Part shown: positions 1 to 8,555 of the stretch, in pieces
Position numbering within the stretch: position 1 is the stretch's first letter
How the letters are laid out: every line of letters starts with the position of its first letter
Assembly (NCBI RefSeq): GCF_000620865.1
Contig: NZ_KK211190.1
Span: 1,687,971-1,751,970 of the forward strand
Length of the DNA: 64,000 nt
From: Exiguobacterium sibiricum 7-3
Lineage (GTDB): Bacteria > Bacillota > Bacilli > Exiguobacteriales > Exiguobacteriaceae
Direction: 5' to 3'
The notes under the pieces: model-generated
The model's database searches: none
What the model was told of the DNA's origin: nothing
What the model saw: the letters and a program-made list of their open reading frames with translations, nothing else
Translations under genes and position numbers: made by a program

Positions 1-808
1 CGAGCAGATTAACGCTCGCAATGACGAGCATGATCAGCAGACCGGGATATATCATCAGTTCCGGATTCGTCCGGATGTATGATTTGCCTTCGTGAATCAT
101 TGCACCCCATTCGGCTCCCGGCGACTGAACACCCAGACCGAGGAACGACATCGCCGAGATATCCATGATTGCCCAGCCCATCTCGAGTGTCCCGATGACA
201 AGCAACGGCGGCAGGATGTTCGGCAATAAGTGCGTCCGGAAGATTTTCCAGTGTGAGGAGCCGTTGACACGTGCCGCAGCGATGAAATTCTTTTCCTTCA
301 GCGTCATGATCAGCCCCCGGAACATCCGGGCGTAGTAGACCCACTGGACGAGCATTAAGGCGATGATGACCTGTTTCAGTCCCGGTCCGAAAATCCCGAC
401 GAGACCTAAGACAAGAATCAGACTCGGAAAAGCCATCACCCCGTCACAAAACCGCATCAGCAGTTGATCGACCCAGCCGCCGATGTAGCCGGCCAGTGTC
501 CCGATCAATAACCCGATCAACAGCGATGAGGCGAAAATCAGGACGGCGAATCCGAGCGATACCCGTGCACCGTATAACAGACGTGACAATGTACAGCGTC
601 CGAGATGATCGGTTCCGAGTGGATACGTCCAGGATGGCTCCTGCAATTTCACTGCCAGATTGACGAGATACGGATCATGCGGGGCAAGCCACGGTGCAGC
701 CAGAGCCGCGAGAAACAACAGCCCTAAAAATACGGAACAGCCGATCAAAATCAGCCGTTGATTCGACAGGCGGTCCAGCAGACGCGGTCGTCCAAGCGGA
801 ACATTCAT
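1..808 (-). CDS. nikC: Nickel/peptide-type ABC transporter permease NikC (partial)
   Basis: This is the second membrane subunit of a metal or oligopeptide ABC importer and acts in the cytoplasmic membrane with NikB. About 269 residues are visible before the gene runs off the left edge. The N-terminus has a short cytosolic leader and one membrane helix, followed by the inner-membrane permease domain. An EAA-type loop (AARVNGSSHWKIFRTHLLPN) that would contact the ATPase is present, as is the family motif FLGLGVQSPGAEWG. Its ATG overlaps the nikB stop as ATGA, which indicates translational coupling. The ATPase genes nikD and nikE would be expected beyond the edge. The transported ligand cannot be read from the sequence; the Fur box upstream of nikA argues for iron- or metallophore-linked uptake. 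Confidence 0.85.
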   Translation of the reverse strand, partial: MNVPLGRPRLLDRLSNQRLILIGCSVFLGLLFLAALAAPWLAPHDPYLVNLAVKLQEPSWTYPLGTDHLGRCTLSRLLYGARVSLGFAVLIFASSLLIGLLIGTLAGYIGGWVDQLLMRFCDGVMAFPSLILVLGLVGIFGPGLKQVIIALMLVQWVYYARMFRGLIMTLKEKNFIAAARVNGSSHWKIFRTHLLPNILPPLLVIGTLEMGWAIMDISAMSFLGLGVQSPGAEWGAMIHEGKSYIRTNPELMIYPGLLIMLVIASVNLL

Positions 809-1749
809 CGTCTGTCCCCTCCTTTCCGGGCAATACGTGGATCGATTGCCAGTTGTAACAAATCAACGAGCAAACTGCTGCCGATAAATAATAAAGCAGC
901 CAGGAACACATACCCTTGAATGATTGGCATGTCCCGGTCAAAAATCGCTTCGATGAAATAACGGCCAAATCCCGGCCACGAGAAGACGGTCTCGACGATG
1001 ATCGTCCCCGTCAACAGTTTCCCGAGGTTCATCCCGAGTCCGGTCAACATTGGCGGAATCGCGACCCGCAAGACATGTTTTCCTAAAATGATGGTTTCCC
1101 GAATGCCGCGTGTCCGGGCAAACAGGACGTACGGTTCGCGCATCGTCTCAATGACACTCGTCCGTAACAGCCGTGTATAAAGGGCAATCAGCGGCAACGC
1201 AAGCGTGATTGCCGGCAAGATGACGTGACTCGGACTGCCGATCCCGCCGACCGGTAATAAATCAAGCTGGACGGAAAAAAAGAAAATCAGCAGGTAGCCG
1301 AGCCAAAATGACGGAATCGACGCACCGATGAAGGCGATCCCCCGGCTCAAATGGTCAAAAAAACCATTCTTTCGAATTCCCGCGAGAAAGCCGAGCGGGA
1401 TACTGACGAAAATCGCTAACAACAGACTCGACAGCGCCAGCTGGACGGTCGCCGGCAAACGGAGCAACACTTCGTCGAGGACCGGTTTCCCGGAAACGTA
1501 CGATGTTCCGAAATCAAAACTTGCCAGCCGGACGACGGTCGTCACGTACTGGGTCAAAAACGACTGATCGAGTCCGAACTCTGCCCGCTTTTGCGCGAGC
1601 ACCTCTTCCGTCGGTTGGATGTGGGCGGCAGACAGATACGCTTCCGCCGGATCGACCGGTGACAAATGAATCATCGCCGTCAGTAATAAAATCGCGAGGA
1701 GCAGGATCGGAATGACCGACCCGACCCGTTTCAGAATATAGACGCCCAT
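805..1749 (-). CDS. nikB: Nickel/peptide-type ABC transporter permease NikB
   Basis: This is the first membrane subunit of the importer, 314 residues, close to the family length. The N-terminal helix (ILKRVGSVIPILLLAILLLT) and the following periplasmic stretch are typical of the DppB/NikB/OppB class. The EAA loop is visible near residues 205-230 (LFARTRGIRETIILGKHVL), and the end carries the usual DPRIA motif. A GTG lies three codons upstream, but the AGGAGG sits seven to eight bases before the ATG at 1749, so that start is preferred. The gene begins 15 bases after the nikA stop and overlaps nikC by four bases, so the genes form one operon. Confidence 0.9.
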   Translation of the reverse strand: MGVYILKRVGSVIPILLLAILLLTAMIHLSPVDPAEAYLSAAHIQPTEEVLAQKRAEFGLDQSFLTQYVTTVVRLASFDFGTSYVSGKPVLDEVLLRLPATVQLALSSLLLAIFVSIPLGFLAGIRKNGFFDHLSRGIAFIGASIPSFWLGYLLIFFFSVQLDLLPVGGIGSPSHVILPAITLALPLIALYTRLLRTSVIETMREPYVLFARTRGIRETIILGKHVLRVAIPPMLTGLGMNLGKLLTGTIIVETVFSWPGFGRYFIEAIFDRDMPIIQGYVFLAALLFIGSSLLVDLLQLAIDPRIARKGGDRR

Positions 1750-1764
1750 TCCGTACACCTCCTT

Positions 1765-3378
1765 TTACTTGATGCCGATTTGAGCGAACGGGCTTTCATC
1801 ACGGTTCGCGGCAAATTTAAAGTTCGTGACACCGTTTTGATAAATCGCCATCTTTTTCAGATACGAGATCGGGACGAGGGCTCCTTGATCCTGGAGCGAC
1901 GGCAGAATCTCGGCATACATCTTCTGACGTTTCGTTTCATCAGTCGTCTTCAGGACATCTTTCATTTCCTGTAACAGTTGATCCTTGTTCGGGTAAGCGG
2001 AAATCGCTTCTTTAAAACCGAATCCGTCCGTACCGATGATGTTGACGAACGTGTGCGGATCATACGGTGCCCCGAAGTTACTGTACATGTTGATATCGAA
2101 TTTGTTGTCTTTGAAGCGCTGGACTTGATCCGGCAGCTCGACACCAACGATTTTCAAGTCGACGCCGATAGTCGCCCACTCTGACTGTAACGTCTCCGCC
2201 ATCGCTTTTTGAACAAGTTCCGCGGCATCATACATCATTTCAATCTGTAACGGTTGCCCGTCTTTTTCACGGATTTTTTTGCCGTTCGGCAGTTTCCAGC
2301 CGGCTTCGTCCAGCAACGACTTCGCCTTTTTGACATCAAAGTCCCGTTTCTCGACGTTCAGGTTCGATGTGTACGGCAGGTTCGGCGGCAGGATGAAGTC
2401 AGCCGGTGCTTCGAGACCGGACGTGATTCCCTCAACAAGTGTCTTCTTATCAAAGCCGTATTGCAATGCCTGACGGACGCGTTCGTCCGCGAGCTGTTTT
2501 TTCTTCGTGTTCATGATCAGTAGACGTGTCGCAACCGGTTCCGACATCGTCGTCTTGTAGGATTTCGTTTCTTTCAGTTGATTATAGGCGTCGACACTGA
2601 TTGCCCCTTCCCCGAAAATCAAATCGATGTCGCCTTTTTCAAAAGCGAGTACGCGGCTTTCGGCATCGGGAATGATGTCGACCTTGATTTTCTTGACTTT
2701 CGGCTTTGGTCCCCAGTAGTTTTTGTTGATCTTAAACGTCGCGTATTGATCCGCTTTGTACTCGTCAAGTACCCACGGACCGGTTCCGACTTCTTGTTCA
2801 ACGCCTTTTGACGTATCGCCGTTTTTCGGGAAGCCGGCTTCGCCGAGGAAGCGGACCGGGCGGACGACCGCCAGTTCCTGAATCGTCGGATAGTACGCTT
2901 CCGACAACGTCATCCGGAACGTCTGCTTGTCGACGGCTTCCGTTTTGTCGATTTTTGAGATAAAGCCAAGCCAGCTATGTAAGGCTTTGTTTTTGAGAAC
3001 AGCATCAAAGTTCTTTTTGACGATCGTCGCGTCAAACGTCGAACCGTCCGAGAACTTGACATCATCACGCAAGGTGAAGGTATAGGTCTTGCCGTCTTTT
3101 GAGATGTCCCATGATTTCGCGAGGAACGGCTCGAGTTTCCCGCCTTCCGCGTAATGGACGAGCGGCTCATAGACCATCGACTGGGCGAACAGTTGCGACG
3201 GATTGTAGACATGCGGGTTCATCTCGCCGATGTCACGCGGCCAGGCCAACGTTAACGTATCTTGATCTGATTTATTGTCAGCACCTTCGTTCGGGTTCGA
3301 GCAACCAAACAGCAGTGTCGTAATCGAAAGGATGGAAACAGCTTGAATGATGGATTTCTTACGGCGTGAAACGTTCAT
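1765..3378 (-). CDS. nikA: Nickel/metallophore ABC transporter substrate-binding lipoprotein NikA
   Basis: This is the extracellular solute receptor of the importer, 537 residues. It has a lipoprotein signal with lipobox LFGC, so it should be anchored to the outer face of the membrane. The mature N-terminus contains WPRDIGEMNPHVYNPSQLFA, highly characteristic of NikA-type receptors rather than general oligopeptide receptors. The rest fits the SBP_bac_5 fold. An ATG six codons upstream (3396) has no ribosome site; GGGAG lies about eleven bases before the chosen start. The gene is first in the operon and sits directly behind a sigma-A promoter overlapped by a Fur box. Staphylococcal CntA is a related Fur/Zur-controlled receptor for metal-staphylopine complexes, so a metallophore ligand is possible. 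No metallophore synthesis genes are in view. Confidence 0.85.
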   Translation of the reverse strand: MNVSRRKKSIIQAVSILSITTLLFGCSNPNEGADNKSDQDTLTLAWPRDIGEMNPHVYNPSQLFAQSMVYEPLVHYAEGGKLEPFLAKSWDISKDGKTYTFTLRDDVKFSDGSTFDATIVKKNFDAVLKNKALHSWLGFISKIDKTEAVDKQTFRMTLSEAYYPTIQELAVVRPVRFLGEAGFPKNGDTSKGVEQEVGTGPWVLDEYKADQYATFKINKNYWGPKPKVKKIKVDIIPDAESRVLAFEKGDIDLIFGEGAISVDAYNQLKETKSYKTTMSEPVATRLLIMNTKKKQLADERVRQALQYGFDKKTLVEGITSGLEAPADFILPPNLPYTSNLNVEKRDFDVKKAKSLLDEAGWKLPNGKKIREKDGQPLQIEMMYDAAELVQKAMAETLQSEWATIGVDLKIVGVELPDQVQRFKDNKFDINMYSNFGAPYDPHTFVNIIGTDGFGFKEAISAYPNKDQLLQEMKDVLKTTDETKRQKMYAEILPSLQDQGALVPISYLKKMAIYQNGVTNFKFAANRDESPFAQIGIK

Positions 3379-3400
3379 AGTGGACAGGACTCCCATTCTT

Positions 3401-3447
3401 ATTGATAATCATTTTCAATTGTAAGAGTCCGTGCTAAGAATTGTCAA
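3401..3447 (-). promoter_or_regulatory. Sigma-A promoter overlapped by a Fur box, upstream of nikA
   Basis: On the minus strand a perfect -35 TTGACA (3442-3447) is followed after 18 bases by TACAAT (3418-3423). Overlapping the -10 and the expected start point is a 19-base near-palindrome (3401-3419). Its core TGATAATCATTTTCA fits the 7-1-7 Fur box with one deviation. This placement predicts iron-dependent repression of the nikABC operon. Confidence 0.8.
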
Positions 3448-3482
3448 TGGATAATCCGTGAAAGCGTTGATTTTGCGGTGTT

Positions 3483-4328
3483 TTACGATGAGGTCGAATC
3501 ATTTTTGTATTGCGTGTAATCTGCCTCAATACATTCGAAGACTTTTCCAGCCCCATAGTAAAGTGCAATGAGTCCACCAATCCACATACTCATATCGGAT
3601 ATTCTTTCTAGCACCAGCGAGAAATTCAATACACTACTGCCTAGTAGAATAATATGAAAACATGCCTTTTTTTGAGCAAGCTGCCTATTTCTAGTTTCAC
3701 TTGAAAACTGATACTTAAAGTCTGTTCGGTAGTAACACCATTCAAACAGAGTTGTATGCGACGACAAGGATAAAAAGAATACCCAACCGACAAAACTACC
3801 AGTCAACCACAATTCGTTCCATTGGAGGAATGGTATCGCGCTGGTCAAGACACCTGTGCTGAATATGAATGGCATGAGAACGAAAAACAAGACCTGATCG
3901 ATGAAGAAACAGAAACGATTTTTTAAAAAGGTCCAAAACGTTTTTTTGTCTCGATTCGGATCAACTTGATTTTTCTCGTTTGAAGATTCATCTTCTACAA
4001 TCAAAGGACTAATTGTGAGAAGAAAAATAAGTGCCAAAACGATCAAGGCAATCCCTTTCAGCGAAACGGTATCGCCTCTGTGCAGATTCTCTAAAAATAG
4101 AGCAGTCGCATAGAGAATAATTAAAAGATAACCCGCAAACAGAAGATAGTTGCTCCGTCCTTTTCGGTCAAAGACGATTCGTCCACGAACCAGTTTCCGG
4201 ATCATCGTTTCATACCAACAAATGAAGCAATCCATTGGACGATTTAATTGATGGATGACATACATTAATCGACCGACAATGCCGTAAGATAGGAAGCATA
4301 CTAAAAAGCTACTGAAGATCATGCCCAT
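3483..4328 (-). CDS. Hypothetical multi-pass membrane protein
   Basis: No family is recognised. The 281-residue product has an N-terminal helix, a charged cytosolic segment rich in Arg and Lys (about 35-60), two close helices (about 62-110), an acidic loop with Glu, Asp and Asn (about 112-130), two more helices, and a pair near the C-terminus followed by a charged tail. The layout resembles the 294-residue protein at 61483-62367, including a closing aromatic and charged motif (VFECIEADYTQYKN against IFKLIHDDYMKFKK). They may be distant homologues. The gene stands alone, downstream of a hairpin at 4355-4381 and convergent to nothing. Confidence 0.6.
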   Translation of the reverse strand: MGMIFSSFLVCFLSYGIVGRLMYVIHQLNRPMDCFICWYETMIRKLVRGRIVFDRKGRSNYLLFAGYLLIILYATALFLENLHRGDTVSLKGIALIVLALIFLLTISPLIVEDESSNEKNQVDPNRDKKTFWTFLKNRFCFFIDQVLFFVLMPFIFSTGVLTSAIPFLQWNELWLTGSFVGWVFFLSLSSHTTLFEWCYYRTDFKYQFSSETRNRQLAQKKACFHIILLGSSVLNFSLVLERISDMSMWIGGLIALYYGAGKVFECIEADYTQYKNDSTSS

Positions 4329-4354
4329 TCTATTTTCTCTCCCCTCACAAATAA

Positions 4355-4381
4355 AGCACTCATAAGATGATTATGAGTGCT
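4355..4381 (-). terminator. Hairpin terminator
   Basis: A perfect 11-base stem AGCACTCATAA / TTATGAGTGCT with loop GATGA lies just past the stop of the minus-strand gene at 4400. A short T-rich run follows on the minus strand. Confidence 0.75.
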
Positions 4382-4399
4382 TAATTAATCTGATTTTAT

Positions 4400-4963
4400 T
4401 TATATTTCGCGACAATCAAATGCCAGTATTTCGACGTCACACCCTTGCCCTTCAAGATTCGGACTGCAGGCATACGGTCCGACTTTCCAGTCCCCTTCCG
4501 CGTGTAGATGGGCAATCCGCAATTGTTCTTTCGTCTCACCGTCGATAAAGTACAGTTCGACGTCCTGTTGATTGCAGACGAGCTCAAACGTCAACGGCTG
4601 ATCAAAGACCGTGTTGTCGATATCGCGCGACGACCAATCGGAGTAGCCGAACGACGTGACGACCGCTCCGAGATGAGATTTTCCGTCCGGAATGAATTCC
4701 GCTGAAACTTTTAGCCAGTTATCTTCGTTTAAATAGAGTAGGATGCCTGCCTGGTCATACGTCAGTCGCGGATGCAGCTTCACTTCGATTCGGCAGGAAA
4801 AAGACGGTGCCGGAATCGGTTTAAGTAAGGCGTGACCGGTCATCCGGTTGAATTGATAATAGGTATTGCGCCAAAAGTCGGTATCGCCTTCTGTCGTAAA
4901 TGTTAAGCGTTCCTGCATGTCGATTTCAGTTGGTTGGTTGATCCATTCGTAATCTTGCCACAT
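4400..4963 (-). CDS. DUF1349 family protein (concanavalin-like fold)
   Basis: The product has 187 residues and resembles the DUF1349 family, predicted beta-sandwich proteins often annotated as regulation of enolase protein 1-like. Visible family features are an N-terminal Trp-rich start (MWQDYEW), FWRNTYYQF, a central AGILLYLNEDNWLKVSAEF segment and the C-terminal WKVGPYACSPNLEGQGCDVE stretch. The biochemical role of the family is not established. The reading frame is open further upstream, but that part is antisense-like and overlaps the next gene. AGGAGG seven bases before 4963 fixes the start. Confidence 0.8.
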   Translation of the reverse strand: MWQDYEWINQPTEIDMQERLTFTTEGDTDFWRNTYYQFNRMTGHALLKPIPAPSFSCRIEVKLHPRLTYDQAGILLYLNEDNWLKVSAEFIPDGKSHLGAVVTSFGYSDWSSRDIDNTVFDQPLTFELVCNQQDVELYFIDGETKEQLRIAHLHAEGDWKVGPYACSPNLEGQGCDVEILAFDCREI

Positions 4964-5003
4964 ATCAATTCCTCCTGTTTTATAAATGAGTGTGTTGCAT
5001 TGG

Positions 5004-5390
5004 TTACTTGTCGTCCACAAACTGCTCGAACTCCATATGTTCAGGTGCACGGAAGTCATTCTCATTATAACCTGTTTCCTTAAAGCCGTAGCCCACGTAG
5101 ACGGCAGTATAATCTCCATTTTTTTCTCGAACATTAAAAGCATATGACGTCCGGGAGTCATCATGGAACGTAACATCGTAGCCATAACCGTATTTCGAGA
5201 AATGACTTTGCATCTGATACTCGTCTTTTTCTAGCCCATACTGTTGTTCCAGTCGGTCTTCCAAATACAGCTGCCGCAGGATTTTCTGATGAAAGGTATA
5301 CAAAAAACATGAAACCAATATGAGCACCATCGAAATCAAAATTAAACGTCCAATCCGCCACTTGCCGTTTACTTTCCAAAAGTGTGTCAT
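5004..5390 (-). CDS. Small single-pass membrane protein (possibly DUF3139-like)
   Basis: The 128-residue product has one N-terminal membrane helix (about 15-33, LILISMVLILVSCFLY) followed by a charged extracellular domain ending in acidic residues. The pattern of a short helix, an amphipathic Leu/Glu/Gln segment, then a Tyr-rich domain (YGYGYDVTFHDD, SYAFNV) recalls DUF3139 proteins, but the match is weak. It precedes the DUF1349 gene on the same strand with a 40-base gap, so the two could be cotranscribed. Confidence 0.6.
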   Translation of the reverse strand: MTHFWKVNGKWRIGRLILISMVLILVSCFLYTFHQKILRQLYLEDRLEQQYGLEKDEYQMQSHFSKYGYGYDVTFHDDSRTSYAFNVREKNGDYTAVYVGYGFKETGYNENDFRAPEHMEFEQFVDDK

Positions 5391-5486
5391 CAGTGCTCCT
5401 TCCCTCCTGTCTCCACGTATGATACGGTACGGATAAGGAAGATATTGTTAATGCAAGTTCCTACTCTTACGAAAGAAGTGATTCAC

Positions 5487-5960
5487 TTGAAAAAACATCT
5501 TTTGAGCCTCTGTTTCCCGGTCGTCTTTTTAATCGTTCCGTTCTGGACCGATCAACTGTCGCCCCTGTTACAGACACTCTTTTTCCTGATGTTGTTCATC
5601 TCGATTTGTCTGTCATTACATACGGGCTGGACATTACTCAGCCCACGCTTTCCGAACTGGACGAAACGCGTCAACAGGATTCATCCGGCACTCGGTATCC
5701 TGCTTGGTCTCGTTCTCCTGACGGCATTCGGTTACCTGTTCTTCACCGTTTTTTCGCTCGTCACGTTTGGGATCATCCAAAGTATCCTGACGATTGTCCT
5801 GATGTATATCGGACTGGCGATTTTTGTCTTTCTCCTCAGTTGTTTCGTCGAAGGGATTACGCGTCAATCCAAAGAGGCGTTGTTTCAGCCCGTCTTGATT
5901 TTTGTTTCCGTCTCCTATGTCGTCTTGACGACGTTCGGGATTTTACAGCTCATAGCGTAA
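5487..5960 (+). CDS. Hypothetical four-helix membrane protein
   Basis: No family is recognised. The product (157 residues from the chosen TTG start) begins LKKHLLSLCF and carries four or five hydrophobic helices, with a short cytosolic linker around SPRFPNWTKRVNR. The start is uncertain. TTG at 5487 follows AAAGAAGTGATT, a good match to the anti-Shine-Dalgarno sequence, while an ATG at 5451 has only a distant AAGGA. The gene is divergent from the gene at 5390 and ends at a shared hairpin terminator. Confidence 0.6.
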   Translation: MKKHLLSLCFPVVFLIVPFWTDQLSPLLQTLFFLMLFISICLSLHTGWTLLSPRFPNWTKRVNRIHPALGILLGLVLLTAFGYLFFTVFSLVTFGIIQSILTIVLMYIGLAIFVFLLSCFVEGITRQSKEALFQPVLIFVSVSYVVLTTFGILQLIA

Positions 5961-5965
5961 CCTTT

Positions 5966-5987
5966 AAATCCGTCTTATGACGGGTTT
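5966..5987. terminator. Bidirectional hairpin terminator
   Basis: AAATCCGTC / GACGGGTTT with a TTAT loop and T-rich flanks lies between two convergent genes. It overlaps the stop codon of the minus-strand gene. Confidence 0.7.
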
Positions 5988-6666
5988 ATTTTTCGTGGTG
6001 CAAGACACCTTCTGCATCCAGTCGGACGCGTAGATTCACGTCGAGTTCGAGAACAAGCGGACTGGTGATGGCCGGTTTCGGTGAGAACAACCATGTCCGG
6101 GCTTCTCGTCCAAGCAACAGATGTGTCCCGTCTTCCGGTGCTCCGAGGAAATTCAGGAAGTCGACGTTAATCGGTTGATGGTAGCGGTGAAAGACACCGA
6201 GTTCCGCAAATTTTGCTCCGACACCAGCGACGTCCGGCGTCGTGACGTTCATTTCCCCGATATCGAGAATGTTATGTACACTGAAGCTGTCAAGCGACTT
6301 ATTCGGATTGACGTCATGGCGGGCAATCAATTCGACGACGTTTTCATCCGGATCATAAAAGTAAACGGAATGGGCATTGATGTTCTCAAAAAAGATTTCG
6401 TCTTTCCCGTCCTCGATCAGTAACGGGACACGTTGTTGCAACCAGTCCTTTGCCAGCTGAAACGCATCCCCCGGGACGTTAAACGCAAAGTGGTATTGTT
6501 TCGGTTGCTCTGTCGTGTCGAGCTCAAACCGAAGTCGGCTCGTCCCGATCTGCACCGTAAACGCTGTTGCCGTTTCCTCGACGAGCGGAAAACCGAGTGT
6601 ACCCGTATAAAAGTCCTGCATCAGCTTTATCTGATCCATCCAAAGTGTTACTGCTGTAATTTTCAT
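5986..6666 (-). CDS. VOC superfamily protein (glyoxalase/dioxygenase-like)
   Basis: The product has 226 residues and two tandem vicinal-oxygen-chelate domains. The first (about 1-115) starts with the classical WMDQIKLMQDFYTGTLGFPL and contains FAFNVP and SVYFYDPDENVVELIAR, where the closing Glu is a usual metal ligand. The second (about 128-226) starts HNILDIGEMNVTTPDV and is less conserved. Members bind a divalent metal and act on small vicinal-oxygen substrates, but the substrate cannot be deduced. A GAAGG precedes the ATG. Confidence 0.8.
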   Translation of the reverse strand: MKITAVTLWMDQIKLMQDFYTGTLGFPLVEETATAFTVQIGTSRLRFELDTTEQPKQYHFAFNVPGDAFQLAKDWLQQRVPLLIEDGKDEIFFENINAHSVYFYDPDENVVELIARHDVNPNKSLDSFSVHNILDIGEMNVTTPDVAGVGAKFAELGVFHRYHQPINVDFLNFLGAPEDGTHLLLGREARTWLFSPKPAITSPLVLELDVNLRVRLDAEGVLHHEK

Positions 6667-6771
6667 CCTTCTTCTCCTTCGCTATCGATTCAAATTGATT
6701 AGCTTTAGTATACAACAAATGATGTATAATACTGGTTAATTAGTAAATACATACCTATAGGAGGCAGACAG

Positions 6772-7641
6772 ATGAAACGCTATACACTGGAATGTAACGG
6801 GATTTCAACACAGATTACCGAATGGGGCGAAGCGGACCGCCCGGTCATTTTTTGCCTGCACGGTCTTGGCGGGACGAGCCTCAGCTTCATTGAACTGGCC
6901 GATGCCTTACAAGATACGTACCGGATCGTCTCGATTGATGCACCCGGTCACGGAAAGACCGAACCCTTCCCGGACGAACGCGATTATCGGTTTGCCCGCT
7001 TTTCCAATTGGCTGAACCGGCTGTTTGAACAGCTCGACATCCAGGATTTTTATTTTCTGTCCCACTCCTGGGGTAGCTTTATCGCACTCTTTTATCAGAA
7101 GGAACAGCCGGACCGGGTTCTCGGCTCCATCCTGATCGACGGCGGATATCAGAGCAAACGGTTACGCGGGACACCACTCGAACAGGAATCTGCATTTTAC
7201 GATACGGATTTCGAAGAGTCCGTCGCGACGTGGGAAGAGTTCCGGGACGTTGCCGTCTACGGACCCAAGATGCGCCGGTCGCCACTGCTTGATCTGGCCG
7301 GCAAGGATTTTGTCCGGATGCAGGACGGCCGGTACTACTGGCATGCCCGGGCAAAGACGGCGCGCGCCATCCTGACCGCGATGTATCAGGATGAAATTCT
7401 CGACTTCCTCGACACCGTTCCGGGTGACAACCTGGTGTTGCTTCGCGCGACGTTACCCGTTTCCGATGAACCGTTCCGTCAAGAAGCAATCGCTCTGTGG
7501 CAGAAGAAAACCGGAGGGACTGTCGTGTCTGCTCCTGCGACTTCCCACATCGTGCATTGGGATGATCCGGAATCGGTGTTGCACGTGATTCAGGAACACT
7601 GGACCAAGACTCTTGCTGTCAATGAACAGCAACAGCTCTAA
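6772..7641 (+). CDS. Alpha/beta hydrolase
   Basis: The 289-residue product has the alpha/beta-hydrolase fold. The oxyanion segment HGLGG is at 30-34 and the nucleophile elbow is SHSWGS with Ser99. The usual first Gly of GxSxG is Ser here. The probable catalytic His is in ATSHIVHWDDPE (about 259). Residues 130-200 form the variable cap. The substrate is unknown. AGGAGG seven to eight bases upstream supports the start. The gene stands alone between divergent and convergent neighbours. Confidence 0.85.
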   Translation: MKRYTLECNGISTQITEWGEADRPVIFCLHGLGGTSLSFIELADALQDTYRIVSIDAPGHGKTEPFPDERDYRFARFSNWLNRLFEQLDIQDFYFLSHSWGSFIALFYQKEQPDRVLGSILIDGGYQSKRLRGTPLEQESAFYDTDFEESVATWEEFRDVAVYGPKMRRSPLLDLAGKDFVRMQDGRYYWHARAKTARAILTAMYQDEILDFLDTVPGDNLVLLRATLPVSDEPFRQEAIALWQKKTGGTVVSAPATSHIVHWDDPESVLHVIQEHWTKTLAVNEQQQL

Positions 7642-7666
7642 ATCAGTAAAGGATTGAATGCTTAAA

Positions 7667-7696
7667 AAACGACTCCCTGTTGTCCGGGAGTCGTTT
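7667..7696. terminator. Bidirectional hairpin terminator
   Basis: The stem AAACGACTCCC / GGGAGTCGTTT with an eight-base loop sits between convergent genes. The minus strand continues into a run of six T. Confidence 0.85.
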
Positions 7697-7724
7697 GCTT
7701 TGTTTTCTCTTTTCCACGTACTGC

Positions 7725-8231
7725 TTAGCCAACACTTTCGATGAACCGCCGGACTTCTTTCCGTGACTTTAACACGATAATTGTCTTCGTTGCTGCCGCT
7801 TGAGCAAGTCTCGCTTGAATATCCGGTCGCTGTTCATCCGGATAACGCCACACCCACTTCAAAAAAGCAAAATCGATTTTTTCCGGACACCCGGCCGCCA
7901 TATCTGGTCGTGACTTATGCCGGTACCGAATCGACCGTTTGAGAATCCGGTAGACACACGTCGTTCGCGGTAGATCAAGAAAGATGATCGTATCCGCCGC
8001 GTTGAGCCGGAGGTCCATCGTTCCACCGTAATTTCCGTCGATGATCCAGTCATCCCGGCTGATCAAGTCCGTTTGTATCCGTTGTTGTTCCTCGCGCGGA
8101 ACTGCCTGCCAGTCCGCCCGCCACAACAAACTGTCGAGATGGTGGACAGAAATACCGAGCCGTTGACCCAGTTGTCTCGCAAGCGTCGACTTACCTGATC
8201 CGCCGGAGCCGATCAACATAATCTTTTTCAT
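7725..8231 (-). CDS. P-loop nucleotide kinase-like protein (FlaR/topology-modulation type)
   Basis: This 168-residue P-loop protein has Walker A GSGGSGKST at residues 8-16 and the family signature HHLDSLLWRADWQAVPREE shortly after. An IIDGNY segment and the end KSRKEVRRFI also fit. These features match the small adenylate-kinase-like proteins annotated as DNA topology modulation protein or FlaR. The true substrate of the family is not established. Eleven in-frame codons upstream were dropped, because an AAAGGATGG sits properly before the ATG at 8231. Confidence 0.75.
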   Translation of the reverse strand: MKKIMLIGSGGSGKSTLARQLGQRLGISVHHLDSLLWRADWQAVPREEQQRIQTDLISRDDWIIDGNYGGTMDLRLNAADTIIFLDLPRTTCVYRILKRSIRYRHKSRPDMAAGCPEKIDFAFLKWVWRYPDEQRPDIQARLAQAAATKTIIVLKSRKEVRRFIESVG

Positions 8232-8253
8232 TCCGTTTCCATCCTTTCTTTCC

Positions 8254-8505
8254 TTACACGTCATTTACCGGCTCGTTCTCTTTCACGTATCGCTCCAGAT
8301 AAACAGAAAGCAATTCGTTTATTTGAAACGCCAGTACATTACCACCGTTAACGGAAAGTCTGAAAAATGGTGTCGTATAATGTCCAGCCGTCTGATGATG
8401 TTCTAAAAATCCATCAATTGCTTCCATGAACATATTTAAATCAGCAAAAGCGTCCACCGAATAGAGGTTTCCATTTTTCAATTTTAAAAAGAGCTGCTCC
8501 TTCAC
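8254..8505 (-). CDS. Hypothetical small protein
   Basis: The 83-residue soluble product is not recognised. It starts at GTG behind a clear GGAGG and ends 22 bases before the P-loop kinase start, so the two are probably cotranscribed. The sequence has an amphipathic N-terminal half and an acidic C-terminus. Confidence 0.6.
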   Translation of the reverse strand: MKEQLFLKLKNGNLYSVDAFADLNMFMEAIDGFLEHHQTAGHYTTPFFRLSVNGGNVLAFQINELLSVYLERYVKENEPVNDV

Positions 8506-8555
8506 ATCATCCCTCCGTCTCTATGTAAATCAATTTTTCATTATTTATAATTCAA

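Noticed and set aside
4964..5185. N-terminal extension of the DUF1349 frame
   Set aside because: It overlaps a gene with better coding character, has no ribosome site, and AGGAGG marks the start at 4963.
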